Numbered from the stretch's first letter, positions 43,684-53,708 are shown. The stretch is 64,000 nucleotides of DNA from Sandarakinorhabdus sp. AAP62 (GCF_000331225.1 NZ_ANFY01000004.1:1-64000); one strand, 5' to 3'. The notes: generated from the letters alone by a model not told the origin. Program-made: numbers and translations.

Positions 43684-44654
43684 GCGACCAGCTTCTGCAG
43701 CCGGCCGCGGATGATCTCTTCGGCCTCGCGCACCATGGTTTCGATCAGATGCTTGCAGGTCGGGATATCGTGGATCAGGCCCACCACCTGGCCGCACGAC
43801 CAGCCGCCGGCATCCATGTCGCCGTCCTTCATGATCTTGGGATAGACGCCGGCGACTTCGGCGATGATGTCTTCGAACTTCAGGTCGGCGCCCTTGGTGC
43901 GCTCCTTTTCCAGCAGGCGCTCGACAGCGGCGTTGTTGAGCACGCGCTCGGTGTTCCTGAGCGGGCGCATGATCAGGCGGGTATCAAGTTCGGTGGCGGC
44001 GACCAGCGCGTCCTTCACATTCTGGTGCACAGGGGCTTCCTTGGTGGCGATGAAGCGGGTGCCCATGTTGACGCCATCGGCGCCCATGCACAGGGCGGCG
44101 GCCAGTTGCTTGCCGTTGGCGACACCGCCGCTGGCCACGAAGGGGATCTTCAGCTCCTCGGCGGCGCGCGGCAGCAGCACCCAGTTGCCGACATCATCCT
44201 CGCCGGGGTGGCCGCCGCATTCGAAACCGTCCACCGAAACGGCGTCACAACCGATGGCTTCGGCCTTCAGGCTGTGGCGCACGCTGGTGCATTTGTGGAT
44301 GACCTTGATGCCATGTTCCTTCAGCACCGGCAGCCATTTCGCCGGGTTGTTGCCGGCGGTTTCCACCACCTTCACGCCGCCTTCGATGATCGATTTGATC
44401 AGGCCGGGATAATCGGGCGGCGTCACGCTGGGCAGGAAGGTGAGGTTCACGCCGAACGGCTTGTCGGTCATCTCACGGCAGCGGGCAATTTCGGCGGCCA
44501 GCTTTTCCGACGTGCCCAGGGTGAGGCCGGTAATGACGCCCAGCCCGCCGGCGTTGGAGACGGCGGCGGCCATTTCGGCAAAGCCGACATAATGCATGCC
44601 GCCCTGGATGACCGGATGTTCAATGCCGAACAATTCAGTGATGCGCGTCTTCAT
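43680..44654 (-). CDS. NAD(P)H-dependent flavin oxidoreductase / nitronate monooxygenase
   Basis: The 324-residue FMN TIM-barrel protein has GIEHPVIQGGMHYVG at the start, VNLTFLPS, KCTSVRHSLKAEAIGCDAV, the FECGGHPGEDD loop with the active-site His and ASGGVANGKQL. It belongs to the 2-nitropropane dioxygenase-like family; many members reduce or oxidise other substrates. The ATG at 44654 has GGGGA 9 nt upstream. It forms a two-gene unit with the enoyl-CoA hydratase. Confidence 0.87.
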   Translation of the reverse strand: MKTRITELFGIEHPVIQGGMHYVGFAEMAAAVSNAGGLGVITGLTLGTSEKLAAEIARCREMTDKPFGVNLTFLPSVTPPDYPGLIKSIIEGGVKVVETAGNNPAKWLPVLKEHGIKVIHKCTSVRHSLKAEAIGCDAVSVDGFECGGHPGEDDVGNWVLLPRAAEELKIPFVASGGVANGKQLAAALCMGADGVNMGTRFIATKEAPVHQNVKDALVAATELDTRLIMRPLRNTERVLNNAAVERLLEKERTKGADLKFEDIIAEVAGVYPKIMKDGDMDAGGWSCGQVVGLIHDIPTCKHLIETMVREAEEIIRGRLQKLVA

Positions 44655-44738
44655 GGCGTGGTTCCCCAAGTGAATATGGCCAAAAGCTAACCCGCGCTCA
44701 GGCTGGCAGCAATGCCGCGAATGTGGGAGGGTTGGAAC

Positions 44739-44846
44739 GTGATCGAATTCGGCGTGTTGAGCATCACATTGTTGGTCGGCACGGCGCAGGGACTCGTGCT
44801 GGCACTGATGCTGTGGCGTGCGCCGGTCAACCGGGCGGCGCGGTGA
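44739..44846 (+). pseudogene. Possible remnant of an AraC-type regulator N-terminus
   Basis: A GTG at 44739 with GGGAGGG upstream opens a 35-codon frame containing VLSITLLVGTAQGLVLALML and ending RAPVNRAAR. This resembles the first membrane helix and the following R..NRAA segment that begins membrane-linked AraC-family regulators in sphingomonads. The rest of the gene is absent, since the frame stops at once and other frames do not continue it. It may equally be a genuine 35-residue membrane peptide. Confidence 0.35.
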
Positions 44847-44992
44847 CATTGGTTGCCGATGGCATGGGCGGGGAAAATGGCCGCAAGCTGATGGTGCGCG
44901 AGATCTGCCGTTCATCATGCGCCACAGCTATCAGTTGCGGCCCGCCGCCTGAAGGGTTGGCACCCCGCCCGCTGACATGGCAAGACACGGGG

Positions 44993-46129
44993 ATGCAGGC
45001 TGGCACGACCATTTTCGAACATATGTCGGGCCTGGCCCGCGCCCATGACGCCATCAACCTGGGCCAGGGCTTTCCGGATTTCGGCTGGCCCGCCGAAGTG
45101 CTTGCAGCTGGCGCCACGGCGATCACCACCGGATACAACCAATATCCGCCGATGCGTGGCCTGCCCGAACTGCGCCGCGCGGTGGCGGATTTCTACCGGC
45201 GCCGGCAGGGGCTGGCAGTGACGCCGGAGCAGGTGATCGTCACCTCCGGCGCCACCGAGGCGCTGGCGGCCAGCATCATGGCGGTGGCCGGCACCGGCGA
45301 CGAGGTGATCCTGTTTGCGCCGGCCTATGATGCCTATGCGCCGCTGGTGCGCCGCGCCGGGGCGCAGCCGGTGTGGGTCGATCTGCAGCCGCCGGATTGG
45401 CAGGCCAGTGCCGAAGCCATTGCAGCGGCCATCACGCCGGCGACGCGCGCGCTGGTGATCAACACGCCGCACAATCCCACCGGCGGCATTGCCAGCCCGG
45501 CGATGCTGGCCGCCATCGCCAGTCTTGCCCGCGCGCACGATCTCACCATCATCAGCGACGAAGTGTGGGAGGAAGTGATCATCGGCGCCGCGCCGCACAT
45601 CTCGCCCTTCAGCCTGGCCCCCGAACGCACCATCAAGATCGGTTCGGCTGGCAAACTGCTGGCGCTGACCGGCTGGAAGGTCGGCTGGGTGGTGGCCGAG
45701 CCGGCACTGGCCGAGCGTGTGGCGCAGGTGCACCAGTTCCTTACCTTCACCACGCCGCCGCCGTTGCAGGTGGCGGTCGCCACCGGGCTCGATCTGCCCG
45801 ACGCCTGGTATGATGCCGGCCGCGCGCGCTTTGTGGTGGCGCGGGACCGGCTGGCCGCCGCGCTCACCACCGGTGGCTGGGTGCTGCTGCCGACAGCGGG
45901 CAGCTATTTCCTCATGGCCGATCTGGCCGCGTCCGGCATTGGCCTTGGCGATCATGATTTCTGTGAGGCGGCGGTGGCCCAGGCCGGCGTTGCGGCCATT
46001 CCGCTTTGCGCCTTCATGCCCAATGCGGCGCAGACACGGTTCATCCGGCTGTGCTTTGCCAAGTCCGACGCGGTGCTGGATGCCGGGGCCGAACGGTTGA
46101 ACGCGGCGCGGCGGCAGTTCGGAACTTGA
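44993..46129 (+). CDS. Methionine/aromatic aminotransferase (YbdL-like)
   Basis: The 378-residue fold-type I aminotransferase has INLGQGFPDF, YNQYPPMRGLPELRRAVA, TSGATEAL, HNPTGG, ISDEVWEE and the PLP lysine in IGSAGKLLALTGWKVGW. This pattern is that of YbdL/kynurenine aminotransferase-like enzymes that act on methionine or glutamine with 2-oxo acids. The frame runs open upstream, but the family start (TTIFEHMSGLA) is just after the ATG at 44993. Confidence 0.9.
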   Translation: MQAGTTIFEHMSGLARAHDAINLGQGFPDFGWPAEVLAAGATAITTGYNQYPPMRGLPELRRAVADFYRRRQGLAVTPEQVIVTSGATEALAASIMAVAGTGDEVILFAPAYDAYAPLVRRAGAQPVWVDLQPPDWQASAEAIAAAITPATRALVINTPHNPTGGIASPAMLAAIASLARAHDLTIISDEVWEEVIIGAAPHISPFSLAPERTIKIGSAGKLLALTGWKVGWVVAEPALAERVAQVHQFLTFTTPPPLQVAVATGLDLPDAWYDAGRARFVVARDRLAAALTTGGWVLLPTAGSYFLMADLAASGIGLGDHDFCEAAVAQAGVAAIPLCAFMPNAAQTRFIRLCFAKSDAVLDAGAERLNAARRQFGT

Positions 46130-46178
46130 CTGTATTGCAACGCTAAGTCACTATTTCTTCAGGATCGGGAGAGACGAC

Positions 46179-46346
46179 ATGGCCGAACAGCGCCTGCGCA
46201 GTGGGGAAGTGGTGCGGACCGGCATTGGCCTCGGCTCGGCGCTCGCCGTCACCATCAGCTGGAGCCTGCACAAGAGCCTGCTGTGGGCCATCTTCCATGG
46301 CCTTTTGTCGTGGTTCTACGTGATCTATTACGCCATCACGCGCTGA
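46179..46346 (+). CDS. Small membrane protein (55 residues)
   Basis: The protein starts at ATG 46179 with CGGGAGAG upstream. A polar N-terminus (MAEQRLRSGEVVRTG) is followed by two hydrophobic stretches, IGLGSALAVTISWSL and LLWAIFHGLLSWFYVIYYAI. It probably forms a hairpin in the membrane. The stop abuts the stop of the convergent glycosyltransferase (TGATCA). Function unknown. Confidence 0.72.
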   Translation: MAEQRLRSGEVVRTGIGLGSALAVTISWSLHKSLLWAIFHGLLSWFYVIYYAITR

Positions 46347-47513
46347 TCAGGCGGCGCGGCGGCCTTCCAGCACGCCGGCAAAGCCGCTGAACAGGGCTTC
46401 GAAATGGGCGTCGATGGTGCGTGCCGATGGGGCCGCGGCAATGGCCCGGCTGCGCATCGCCGGCAGTTGCGGAATGGCCTCGGCAATGGTGCTGGCGAGA
46501 CTGGCGGCATCGAGCGACTTGAAGGCCAGGCCCAGGCCGGGCTCCAGCTGGTCGTACGCTGCGCCTTCGTCGGGCACGATCAGCGGCAGCCCGCTGGCCC
46601 GGGCTTCGGCGCAGGCGATGCCGAAGGTTTCGGCCGGGGCGCCGTGCACCATCATGTCGGCACTGGCCAGGATGCGGGCGAATTCCGGGCGATCCCGCAC
46701 CGGCGCGATCAGCTGGATATGCGGATTTTCGCCCACCGCGCGCACCACGGCGGCGCGGGCATGGCCATCGCCCAGGATGATCAGACCCATGGGCCGGCCA
46801 TAGCTGGCAGCGGTCACCCCGGCGATCACCATCGGCCATTGTTTTTCATGGCTGTGGCGGCCCACACCGATCAGAAGCGTGGCTTCGGGCGGCAGGCTGC
46901 ACTGGGCCAGCAGGCGGGCGCGCAGTTCTTCATCGCGGTTGGCGGGCGAGAAGACACCGGGGTCCACGCCCAGCGCGTTATCGACCACATGGGTCAGCCC
47001 ACCATCACGCAGCCGTTTCGACAGGCTGGGCGCCGCCGAAATCACCTGATCATAGCGGGCATCCAGCCGACGCAGGTAGCGCCAGAACCAATCGAAGCTG
47101 CGATCGATCGTCTGGCGCGGCAGGAAGCCATCGAGATAGCGATAGACCCAGGCCGACAGCGGTTCGGCGTGCATGAACAGGCTGCGCGGCGCTGCGCCCG
47201 GCCAATCGGCGACGGCCGCCGCACTGCCCCACGGCGAGGAACATTCGATGAAATCAGGCTGATGCTCGTCCAGCGCGGCGTGGATGATCCGGTCGCTGGC
47301 GAAATAGAAATAATTGCGGTCGAGCGGGAAGCGCGGGCTCTTGATGCTGATCAGCCGCGCCTTGCCGACTTCGCGCACATTGTCCTCCGCGCCGGGCACC
47401 ACCACGGTCAGGCGCACGCCGTGCTTTTCCGCCACTTCCAGTTTGCGGTGGGTATAGGTGCGGATGCCGCCGCCCTGCGGGGAATAGAGCGCCGAGATGT
47501 CGACGAGATGCAT
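46347..47513 (-). CDS. Glycosyltransferase family 4-type protein
   Basis: The 388-residue GT-B protein starts MHLVDISALYSPQGGGIRTY. It has an acceptor-side helix RKLEVAEKHGVRLTVVVPG, LLIGVGRHSHEKQWPMVI and the donor motif AETFGIACAEARASGLPLIVP. It transfers a sugar from an activated donor, probably in envelope glycolipid or polysaccharide synthesis. Starts at 47543 or 47555 are possible, but 47513 matches the family start. It is the last gene of a minus-strand run with DUF2141 and LPG_synthase_TM genes. Confidence 0.86.
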   Translation of the reverse strand: MHLVDISALYSPQGGGIRTYTHRKLEVAEKHGVRLTVVVPGAEDNVREVGKARLISIKSPRFPLDRNYFYFASDRIIHAALDEHQPDFIECSSPWGSAAAVADWPGAAPRSLFMHAEPLSAWVYRYLDGFLPRQTIDRSFDWFWRYLRRLDARYDQVISAAPSLSKRLRDGGLTHVVDNALGVDPGVFSPANRDEELRARLLAQCSLPPEATLLIGVGRHSHEKQWPMVIAGVTAASYGRPMGLIILGDGHARAAVVRAVGENPHIQLIAPVRDRPEFARILASADMMVHGAPAETFGIACAEARASGLPLIVPDEGAAYDQLEPGLGLAFKSLDAASLASTIAEAIPQLPAMRSRAIAAAPSARTIDAHFEALFSGFAGVLEGRRAA

Positions 47514-47611
47514 CGCGGTGAAATCACTCCTCACCCGCGCCATTGCGGGCTGCATTCACCGTCAATCCGCCGGGTCGGCCCCGTGGTCAAGACCAGATTG
47601 CGCTTGCCGCC

Positions 47612-48160
47612 TCAATCGCGTTCGCGCAGCGGGCCGAAACTCAGCAGCCCCTTGCGGTAATTCAGGCGGATGCTGATCGGCGTCAGCCCCGGCCCGGTCT
47701 GGAAGCGTGCTGCCGCAGCCTTTGGCTTGCTCAGCCCCAGGCGCGGGTTGCCCGGAAAGCCGACGCCATCGGTGGACAGGCCGAACTTGCGGTTGGCATC
47801 GCGGTCGTGCAGCAGCGACAGCGTGTAGGCCCCGGGGCCCGGCGTGCGGATGCACAAGGTCACGGCACCGGATGCCGGCACCGGCATTTCCACGCGGCGG
47901 AAGGTCTTGCCTTCGTTGATCAGGATATTGTCATCCTGCAGGAAATCCTTGTCATTGTCCGGATAGAGCTCGGCCCGCAGCACGCCGCGCCGATCCTTCA
48001 GGCCAACCGCGGTGATCAGCACGGCGGGGCCGGCCTCACCCGCCCGGCACTGGCCTTCGGCCTTGCCCAGATTGGGATTGGATTCGACCTGGGCCAGCAC
48101 CGCAGAAGCGATGGTGAAGGGGGCCAGCGCCAGCAGCGCCGCCAACCGGATTTTCGTCAT
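47612..48160 (-). CDS. DUF2141 domain exported protein
   Basis: The 182-residue protein has a signal peptide (MTKIRLAALLALAPFTIASAVLAQ) and a beta-sandwich-like DUF2141 pattern: RGVLRAELYPDND, FRRVEMPVPASGAVTLCIRTP, YTLSLLHDRDANRKF and GVGFPGNPRLGLSKP. It is probably periplasmic. Its function is unknown; in sphingomonads it is often encoded near envelope genes. The ATG at 48160 overlaps the upstream membrane gene by 4 nt. Confidence 0.85.
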   Translation of the reverse strand: MTKIRLAALLALAPFTIASAVLAQVESNPNLGKAEGQCRAGEAGPAVLITAVGLKDRRGVLRAELYPDNDKDFLQDDNILINEGKTFRRVEMPVPASGAVTLCIRTPGPGAYTLSLLHDRDANRKFGLSTDGVGFPGNPRLGLSKPKAAAARFQTGPGLTPISIRLNYRKGLLSFGPLRERD

Positions 48161-49098
48161 TTCTTTCGCCATCCAAAGGCTTCTCCGCCCACCAGCAGCA
48201 GCCCCAAACCAAGATGCGTGGCCAGCAGCAGGCTGGCCATCATCGCCATCAGCGCGCCAACCTGCGCATCCTGCCCGATCATGAACACGGCCAGTGCGGC
48301 GAACACCACATCCTTGTTGGGCAGGAAGGGCAGGCGCGACAGCAACATGCGCATCGCCGAGAGCAGCACCCACAATTCCACCGATTCCGCCGGCAGCGCC
48401 AGGTGCCAGCACAGGCCGGTAAGCACCAGCGTGGCGATCACGCGCGCCGTCTGGATGCCGGTGACATACCAGAGATCGGGCGCCGGCAGGCTGAAGAGCT
48501 TCTTGCGGAACAGCAGCACGCCGCTCGAAATCACCAGCATCAGCGCAACCGAACCGAAGAAGGCGGTGGTATCGATACCCAGCCGCAGCTGATCGAGCAG
48601 CGGATAGGCCAGCAGCATCAGCACCATGGTGATGGCATTGGCGGCCATCGCCGACAGGATGGCGACATCCTTCACCGCGCCGAACGGCGCCGAGATCATG
48701 GCCGTCCGCTGCCGCGCCCAGGTGTAGAAATAGAGATCGCCAACATAGCCGGTGACCAGCTCGTTGCCGATCAGCTTGCGCAGCAGGGCGAAGAAGCCAG
48801 CCGCCGGGATCTGCCACAGGCGGCGGAAAATGACGAAATCGCCCAGCACGCCGGCGAAATAGGACAGGGCAAACACGATCCAGAAGGCCGGCGACGACGG
48901 CACAACGGCGGCAACCTGCGCCAGATCGAGCTGGGCAAGCTGCGTCAGCGCCGCCACCAGCACGGCCAGCGTGATGGCGGTGCCAACCCACCAGGTCCAG
49001 CCACGTTCGGTGCGCGGCAGGGCGGGCAGGCCAGTTGGCAAGCCTTCGGGCAGGCCTTCGGGGCCTGCCGGGGCAGTGGCAGCATCGCTTCGAAGCAT
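48157..49098 (-). CDS. LPG_synthase_TM (UPF0104-type) membrane protein
   Basis: The 313-residue protein has about eight membrane spans and resembles the transmembrane half of lysylphosphatidylglycerol synthases, without the C-terminal transferase half. Such stand-alone proteins are thought to move lipids. Marker stretches are SYFAGVLGDFVIFRRLW, LVTGYVGDLYFYTWARQR and RMLLSRLPFLPNKDVVFAAL. A longer start at 49176 is possible. It is coupled to DUF2141 by a 4-nt overlap. Confidence 0.78.
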   Translation of the reverse strand: MLRSDAATAPAGPEGLPEGLPTGLPALPRTERGWTWWVGTAITLAVLVAALTQLAQLDLAQVAAVVPSSPAFWIVFALSYFAGVLGDFVIFRRLWQIPAAGFFALLRKLIGNELVTGYVGDLYFYTWARQRTAMISAPFGAVKDVAILSAMAANAITMVLMLLAYPLLDQLRLGIDTTAFFGSVALMLVISSGVLLFRKKLFSLPAPDLWYVTGIQTARVIATLVLTGLCWHLALPAESVELWVLLSAMRMLLSRLPFLPNKDVVFAALAVFMIGQDAQVGALMAMMASLLLATHLGLGLLLVGGEAFGWRKK

Positions 49099-49211
49099 CT
49101 CGGGGGCCAAATTCCTAACTCTCGCCGGCCCTAGAGGCCCAATATGGCAATTTGACGACCGCACGGCGGCGGGCAAATTGGGGATATCGCCTTGTTTCCC
49201 TCATGCGTGGT

Positions 49212-49943
49212 TCATCCCAGCAGCGGCGCGATAGCGGCCAGCAACGCCGGCGCGCGGGCCTGGTGGCAGATCAGGATGTCCGGTGTGAGTGGACGCGGCT
49301 GGTTGAACACCAGCGGGCTGCCATCGACACGGCTGACCCACAGGCCGGCGGCTTGCGCCACGGCAGCGGGGGCGCCGCTGTCCCATTCGTGCATGTCGCC
49401 CTGGTGCAGATAGACGTCAGCCTCGCCGCGCAGCACCGCCAGCGTCTTGGCTCCGGCACTGCCCATCGGCACCAGTTCGCAGCCGATGCGGGCGGCCAGC
49501 GCATCGGCACACGCGGCCGGGCGGCTGCGCGAGACGACGATGCGTAAAGGTGCGGCTTCGGCATGAAGTGCGGGCGGGTGCTGGGTGCAGATGGTCTGAT
49601 TCAAGGCGGGCTGCGCGACCGCGCCATCGGCAATGCGGCCATCGATGCTGAGTGCGACATGCACGGCCCAATCATCGCGGCGCTCGCCATATTCGCGGGT
49701 GCCGTCCAATGGATCGACCAGCCAGACGCGGCGATATTGCAGCCGCGCGAGATCGGGGGCCTCTTCTTCCGACAGGATCGCATCATCCGGCCGCAGCCGG
49801 CGCAACTCGGCGACAAGGAAGGCGTTGCTGATGCGGTCGCCTTCGGCACCCAGCGCCTTCCCTTCCGCCGGGCCGCTGCGCAGGTCCAGCAGCATTTGCC
49901 CGGCAGCTTGGGCGAGGTGGCGGGCGAGTTCGGCGTCAGTCAT
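49212..49943 (-). CDS. cysQ: 3'(2'),5'-bisphosphate nucleotidase CysQ / inositol phosphatase family
   Basis: The 243-residue Mg2+-dependent phosphatase has ILSEEE, the metal motif WLVDPLDGTREY and HEWDSGAPAAVAQAAG near the C-terminus. This matches CysQ, which removes toxic PAP from sulfate assimilation. An inositol monophosphatase role cannot be ruled out from sequence alone. The gene follows the succinate-semialdehyde dehydrogenase by 37 bp on the same strand. Confidence 0.85.
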   Translation of the reverse strand: MTDAELARHLAQAAGQMLLDLRSGPAEGKALGAEGDRISNAFLVAELRRLRPDDAILSEEEAPDLARLQYRRVWLVDPLDGTREYGERRDDWAVHVALSIDGRIADGAVAQPALNQTICTQHPPALHAEAAPLRIVVSRSRPAACADALAARIGCELVPMGSAGAKTLAVLRGEADVYLHQGDMHEWDSGAPAAVAQAAGLWVSRVDGSPLVFNQPRPLTPDILICHQARAPALLAAIAPLLG

Positions 49944-49980
49944 GCGGGCTCCCTGCCAGCGTGCGGCGCTGGCGGCAAGA

Positions 49981-51414
49981 TCAATGCTGGTGGATGGCCT
50001 TCACCACTTGAAAGGCGCGCATGCCTTCCGGCCCGTCCTCGCTGCCGTGGCCGCTGTCCTTCACCCCACCAAAGGGGGCATCAACCGCGCTCATGCCCAT
50101 CGTGTTGATACCGATCATGCCGGCCTCCACCGCGTCAGACAGGAGATTGGCGGTGCGGGCATTTTCGGTGAACAGATAAGCGGCAAGGCCGAACGGCAGG
50201 CGATTGGCTTCGGCGATGGCGTCATCCAGTGTGGCGACGCGCTGCACGGTGGCGACCGGGCCGAACGGCTCCTCGTTCATCAGGCGGGCGGAAAGCGGCA
50301 CATCCGCCAGGATGGTGGGTGCCCAGAAATTGCCGGGACCGCTGATACGCTCGCCGCCGGCCAGCAGGATGGCGCCCTGGGTCAGCGCATCACCGATCAG
50401 GCCTTCCATGGCGACCGGCCGGCGCGGGTTGGCGAGCGGGCCCATCTGGGTGGCCGCATCAAGGCCAGGGCCGACGGTGAGGGCCTTGGCGCGATCGGCC
50501 AGCGCAGCGGCGAAGCGGTCGGCAATGGCTTCGTGCACGATGAGGCGGGTGGGGGAGACGCAGACCTGCCCGGCGTTGCGCCACTTGAACGCCGAAACCA
50601 TGGTGACGGTCTTTTCGAGGTCGCAATCATCCCAGACGATGACGGGGCCGTGGCCGCCCAGTTCCATGGTGGTGCGCTTGGCGCCATCGGCGGCCAGCCG
50701 CATCAGATGCTTGCCCACCGGCACCGAGCCGGTGAAGCTGATCTTGCGGATGATCGGGCTGGCAATCAGGTGGCGCGAGACGGTGTCGGGCACGCCGAAC
50801 ACCATCGAGGCGACGCTGGCGGGCAGGCCGGCATCAAGGAAGCATTGCAGTACCAATATGGCCGTGCCCGGCGCTTCTTCGGGCGGCTTGACGATCATCG
50901 AACAGCCGGCGGCCAGCGCAGGGGCGAGCTTGCGCGCCGGGTTGAGGATGGGGAAGTTCCACGGGCACAGCGCCAATGATGGCCCCACCGGTTCGTGGAT
51001 GACCAGACTGCGCTGCCCGGTGGGGCGGGCCAGCACGCGGCCATAGTTGCGGCGCACCTCGCCGGCGTAGAAATCGACCAGGGCGGCGGTGTAGGCGAGT
51101 TCGCCCTTCGCTTCGGCCAGCGGCTTGCCCTGTTCCAGCGTGGCGGTGGTGGCGATGGTCTCCACGCGTTCGCGCAGCAATCGGGCCGCGCCGGCCAGCA
51201 CGGCGGCCTTTTCATCCACCGATGTCGTCCGCCACAATTTATATCCCCGCGCGGCGGCATCCAGCGCGGCATCGAGATCGGCCGCAGTGGCCAGCGGCAG
51301 TTCGGCCAGTACGGCGCCGGTGGCGGGATTGACCACCTGGTGCGTGGCGCGGCCTTCGCCATGCAGCCAGCGGCCATCGATGAACAGGGCAGGGCGGACG
51401 GGATAAGCGGTCAT
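49981..51414 (-). CDS. gabD: NAD(P)-dependent succinate-semialdehyde dehydrogenase
   Basis: The 477-residue aldehyde dehydrogenase has PWNFP, KPPEEAPG, FTGSVPVGK, the catalytic Glu251 in MELGGHGPVI and catalytic Cys285 in NAGQVCVSPTR. The gene order of motifs and the TYxP-like substrate region match succinate-semialdehyde dehydrogenases. It oxidises the semialdehyde to succinate. Other aldehydes are possible because the paralogues are close. Confidence 0.85.
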   Translation of the reverse strand: MTAYPVRPALFIDGRWLHGEGRATHQVVNPATGAVLAELPLATAADLDAALDAAARGYKLWRTTSVDEKAAVLAGAARLLRERVETIATTATLEQGKPLAEAKGELAYTAALVDFYAGEVRRNYGRVLARPTGQRSLVIHEPVGPSLALCPWNFPILNPARKLAPALAAGCSMIVKPPEEAPGTAILVLQCFLDAGLPASVASMVFGVPDTVSRHLIASPIIRKISFTGSVPVGKHLMRLAADGAKRTTMELGGHGPVIVWDDCDLEKTVTMVSAFKWRNAGQVCVSPTRLIVHEAIADRFAAALADRAKALTVGPGLDAATQMGPLANPRRPVAMEGLIGDALTQGAILLAGGERISGPGNFWAPTILADVPLSARLMNEEPFGPVATVQRVATLDDAIAEANRLPFGLAAYLFTENARTANLLSDAVEAGMIGINTMGMSAVDAPFGGVKDSGHGSEDGPEGMRAFQVVKAIHQH

Positions 51415-51525
51415 GGCAGCGACTCCTTTGCATCCTCTCTAATGCAAGCAGCTTGCCAGCCAAGAGCGGCGCAGGCAGGCTGCGCCAAACGCGGTGGAAA
51501 TCGGCCGCATTCTGGGGAGATGGGG

Positions 51526-52824
51526 ATGGAGGGTTTGCCAGCCACCCGGCACCCACGGCTTTTGCTGTGGACGCTGTTGGTCGTCTATATCTTCAACTTC
51601 ATCGATCGGCAGATTGTCGCCATCCTGGCCGAACCGATCTCGCGCGATCTGCATCTGTCTGACAGCCAGCTCGGCCTGCTCACCGGGCTGGCCTTTGCGC
51701 TCTTCTATGCCACGCTGGGCGTACCGATCGCGCGGGTGGCCGATAATGGCCGCAGCAACCGCAGCCGGATGATCGCCCTGTTCGTGGCGGTGTGGTCGGT
51801 GATGACGGCGCTGTGCGGGGTGGCGCAGAATTTCTGGCAATTGCTGCTCGCCCGCATCGGCGTTGGCGTTGGCGAGGCGGGCTGCACGCCCACTGCCCAC
51901 GCACTGATTGCCGACAGCCTGCCCCCCGAAAAGCGCGCCGGCGGCATTGCCTTTTTCGGGCTGGGCATCCCCATTGGCGGCCTGATGGGCACGCTGATCG
52001 GCGGCGGCATGGCCGAAGCGCTGGGTTGGCGCGAAGCCTTTTGGGTGGTGGGCATCCCCGGGCTGTTGCTGGCGGTGTTCGTGTGGTTTTTCCTGAAGGA
52101 CCCGCGCCTGGGTCGGGCGGCGCCGGCCAATGCGCCACCGCGGCTTTCGATGTGGGCGAGTCTCAAACTGCTGGCAACCTCGCCGGCCTATTGCCTGGTG
52201 CTGTCGGGTGCGTCGCTGGTGGCGTTCCTCAGCTATGGCAAGGGCGTGTGGGTGCTGATCTATTTCCAGCGCACGCACAAATTGTCGGTGGGGCAGACGG
52301 CGCTGTGGGTGGGCGTGATATTGGGGATTGCCGGGATCGTCGGCACATGGCTCGGCGGCTGGGCGGCCGACAAGTTCGGATCCAGGGATCGCCGTCACAT
52401 GCTCACCCTGCCGGCCTGGGCGATGGTGCTGGCAGCGCCAGTGCTCTTTGCCGGCTATATGGTCGATGATTGGCGGCTGGCGATTGCGCTGCTGATCCTG
52501 CCCACCGTGGCCAACAGCGCCTATTACGGCCCGGCCTATGGCGCGGCGCAGGTGCTGGCCAGGCCCGACACGCGGGCGATGGCGGCAGCGTGGATGGTGT
52601 TTGCGCAGAATCTGATCGGGCTGGGCCTGGGGCCGCTGCTGTTCGGTGCATTGTCTGACATGCTGAAGCCCGAATATGGCATCCAGTCGGTGCGCATGGT
52701 GCTCTATTTCGCCGCCTGGGCCGGGCTGGTGCCGGCGTTGCTGTTCTGGCTTGGCGCGCGGGCGCTGGGCCGCGAAGCCAATGGAAAGGACATGACTGAT
52801 GCAGGTGTTGCGCACGCCGGATGA
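51526..52824 (+). CDS. MFS transporter (spinster-like family)
   Basis: The 432-residue protein has twelve hydrophobic segments. Its first loop has [21 protein letters not shown] and [17 protein letters not shown]; later come [21 protein letters not shown] and [17 protein letters not shown]. This is the spinster/MFS_1 subgroup abundant in sphingomonads. The ATG at 51526 has GGGGAG 6 nt upstream. The last 26 nt overlap the dehalogenase gene. A substrate such as a halogenated or fatty compound is suggested only by the neighbour. Confidence 0.88.
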   Translation: MEGLPATRHPRLLLWTLLVVYIFNFIDRQIVAILAEPISRDLHLSDSQLGLLTGLAFALFYATLGVPIARVADNGRSNRSRMIALFVAVWSVMTALCGVAQNFWQLLLARIGVGVGEAGCTPTAHALIADSLPPEKRAGGIAFFGLGIPIGGLMGTLIGGGMAEALGWREAFWVVGIPGLLLAVFVWFFLKDPRLGRAAPANAPPRLSMWASLKLLATSPAYCLVLSGASLVAFLSYGKGVWVLIYFQRTHKLSVGQTALWVGVILGIAGIVGTWLGGWAADKFGSRDRRHMLTLPAWAMVLAAPVLFAGYMVDDWRLAIALLILPTVANSAYYGPAYGAAQVLARPDTRAMAAAWMVFAQNLIGLGLGPLLFGALSDMLKPEYGIQSVRMVLYFAAWAGLVPALLFWLGARALGREANGKDMTDAGVAHAG

Positions 52825-53704
52825 AGCCTTTGCCGGCATCACCGATTATCCCTTTGCCCCGCATTATCTGGCGCTGACGGACCGCGCGACCGGCACGCCG
52901 CTTCGCCTGCACTATGTTGATGAAGGCAATCGCGAAGCCGCGCCCGTGCTGTTGATGCATGGTGAGCCGAGCTGGTCCTACCTCTATCGCAAGTTCGTGC
53001 CGCCGCTGGTTGCCGCCGGGCATCGTGTTGTCGCGCCCGATCTGATCGGCTTCGGCAAGTCAGACAAGCCAGCGGACCGCAATGATTACACCTATGAACG
53101 CCATGTCGAATGGATGAGCGACTGGCTGACGGCGCTGGACCTCACCGACATCACCCTGTTCTGCCAGGATTGGGGCGGGCTGATCGGCCTCCGGTTGGTG
53201 GCGGCCTTTCCGGAGCGGTTTGCGCGGCTGGTCATCGGCAACACCGGCCTTCCCATCGGCACCGGCTGGTCCGAAGGCTTCAAGGCGTGGCTGGAATTCA
53301 GCCAGAAGGTGGAGACCTTCCCCGTTGGCTTCATCGTCAACGGTGGCTGCACCCGCGATCTGACGCCGGCCGAAGTGGCGGCCTATGATGCGCCCTTCCC
53401 GGACGAGACGTTCAAGGAAGGCGCCCGCCAGTTCCCCACCCTGGTGCCGATCACGCCCGAACATGCCAGCGTCGCCGAAAACAAGGCGGCGTGGGAGGTG
53501 CTGAGCCGCTTCGGGAAACCGGTGGTGACCTGCTTTTCCGACAGGGATGCGGTGACCCACGGCGGCGAGAAGGTCTTCATCGAACGCGTGCCGGGCGCAC
53601 ACGGCCAGCCGCACACCATCGTGAAGGGCGGCGGGCACTTCCTGCAGGAAGATGCCCCCGAAGAACTGGTGCGCATCATCCTTGACCACATCAACCGGGG
53701 TTGA
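52799..53704 (+). CDS. Haloalkane dehalogenase (HLD-I type)
   Basis: The 301-residue alpha/beta hydrolase has [12 protein letters not shown] (54-65), the nucleophile Asp124 with halide-binding Trp125 in [10 protein letters not shown], an acid in [12 protein letters not shown] and the His of GGGHFLQED (about 280). This is the haloalkane dehalogenase layout. Enzymes of this type cleave carbon-halogen bonds, and some family members are epoxide or ester hydrolases. It starts inside the MFS gene (26-nt overlap) and precedes DUF1330. Confidence 0.86.
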   Translation: MQVLRTPDEAFAGITDYPFAPHYLALTDRATGTPLRLHYVDEGNREAAPVLLMHGEPSWSYLYRKFVPPLVAAGHRVVAPDLIGFGKSDKPADRNDYTYERHVEWMSDWLTALDLTDITLFCQDWGGLIGLRLVAAFPERFARLVIGNTGLPIGTGWSEGFKAWLEFSQKVETFPVGFIVNGGCTRDLTPAEVAAYDAPFPDETFKEGARQFPTLVPITPEHASVAENKAAWEVLSRFGKPVVTCFSDRDAVTHGGEKVFIERVPGAHGQPHTIVKGGGHFLQEDAPEELVRIILDHINRG

Positions 53705-53708
53705 AACC

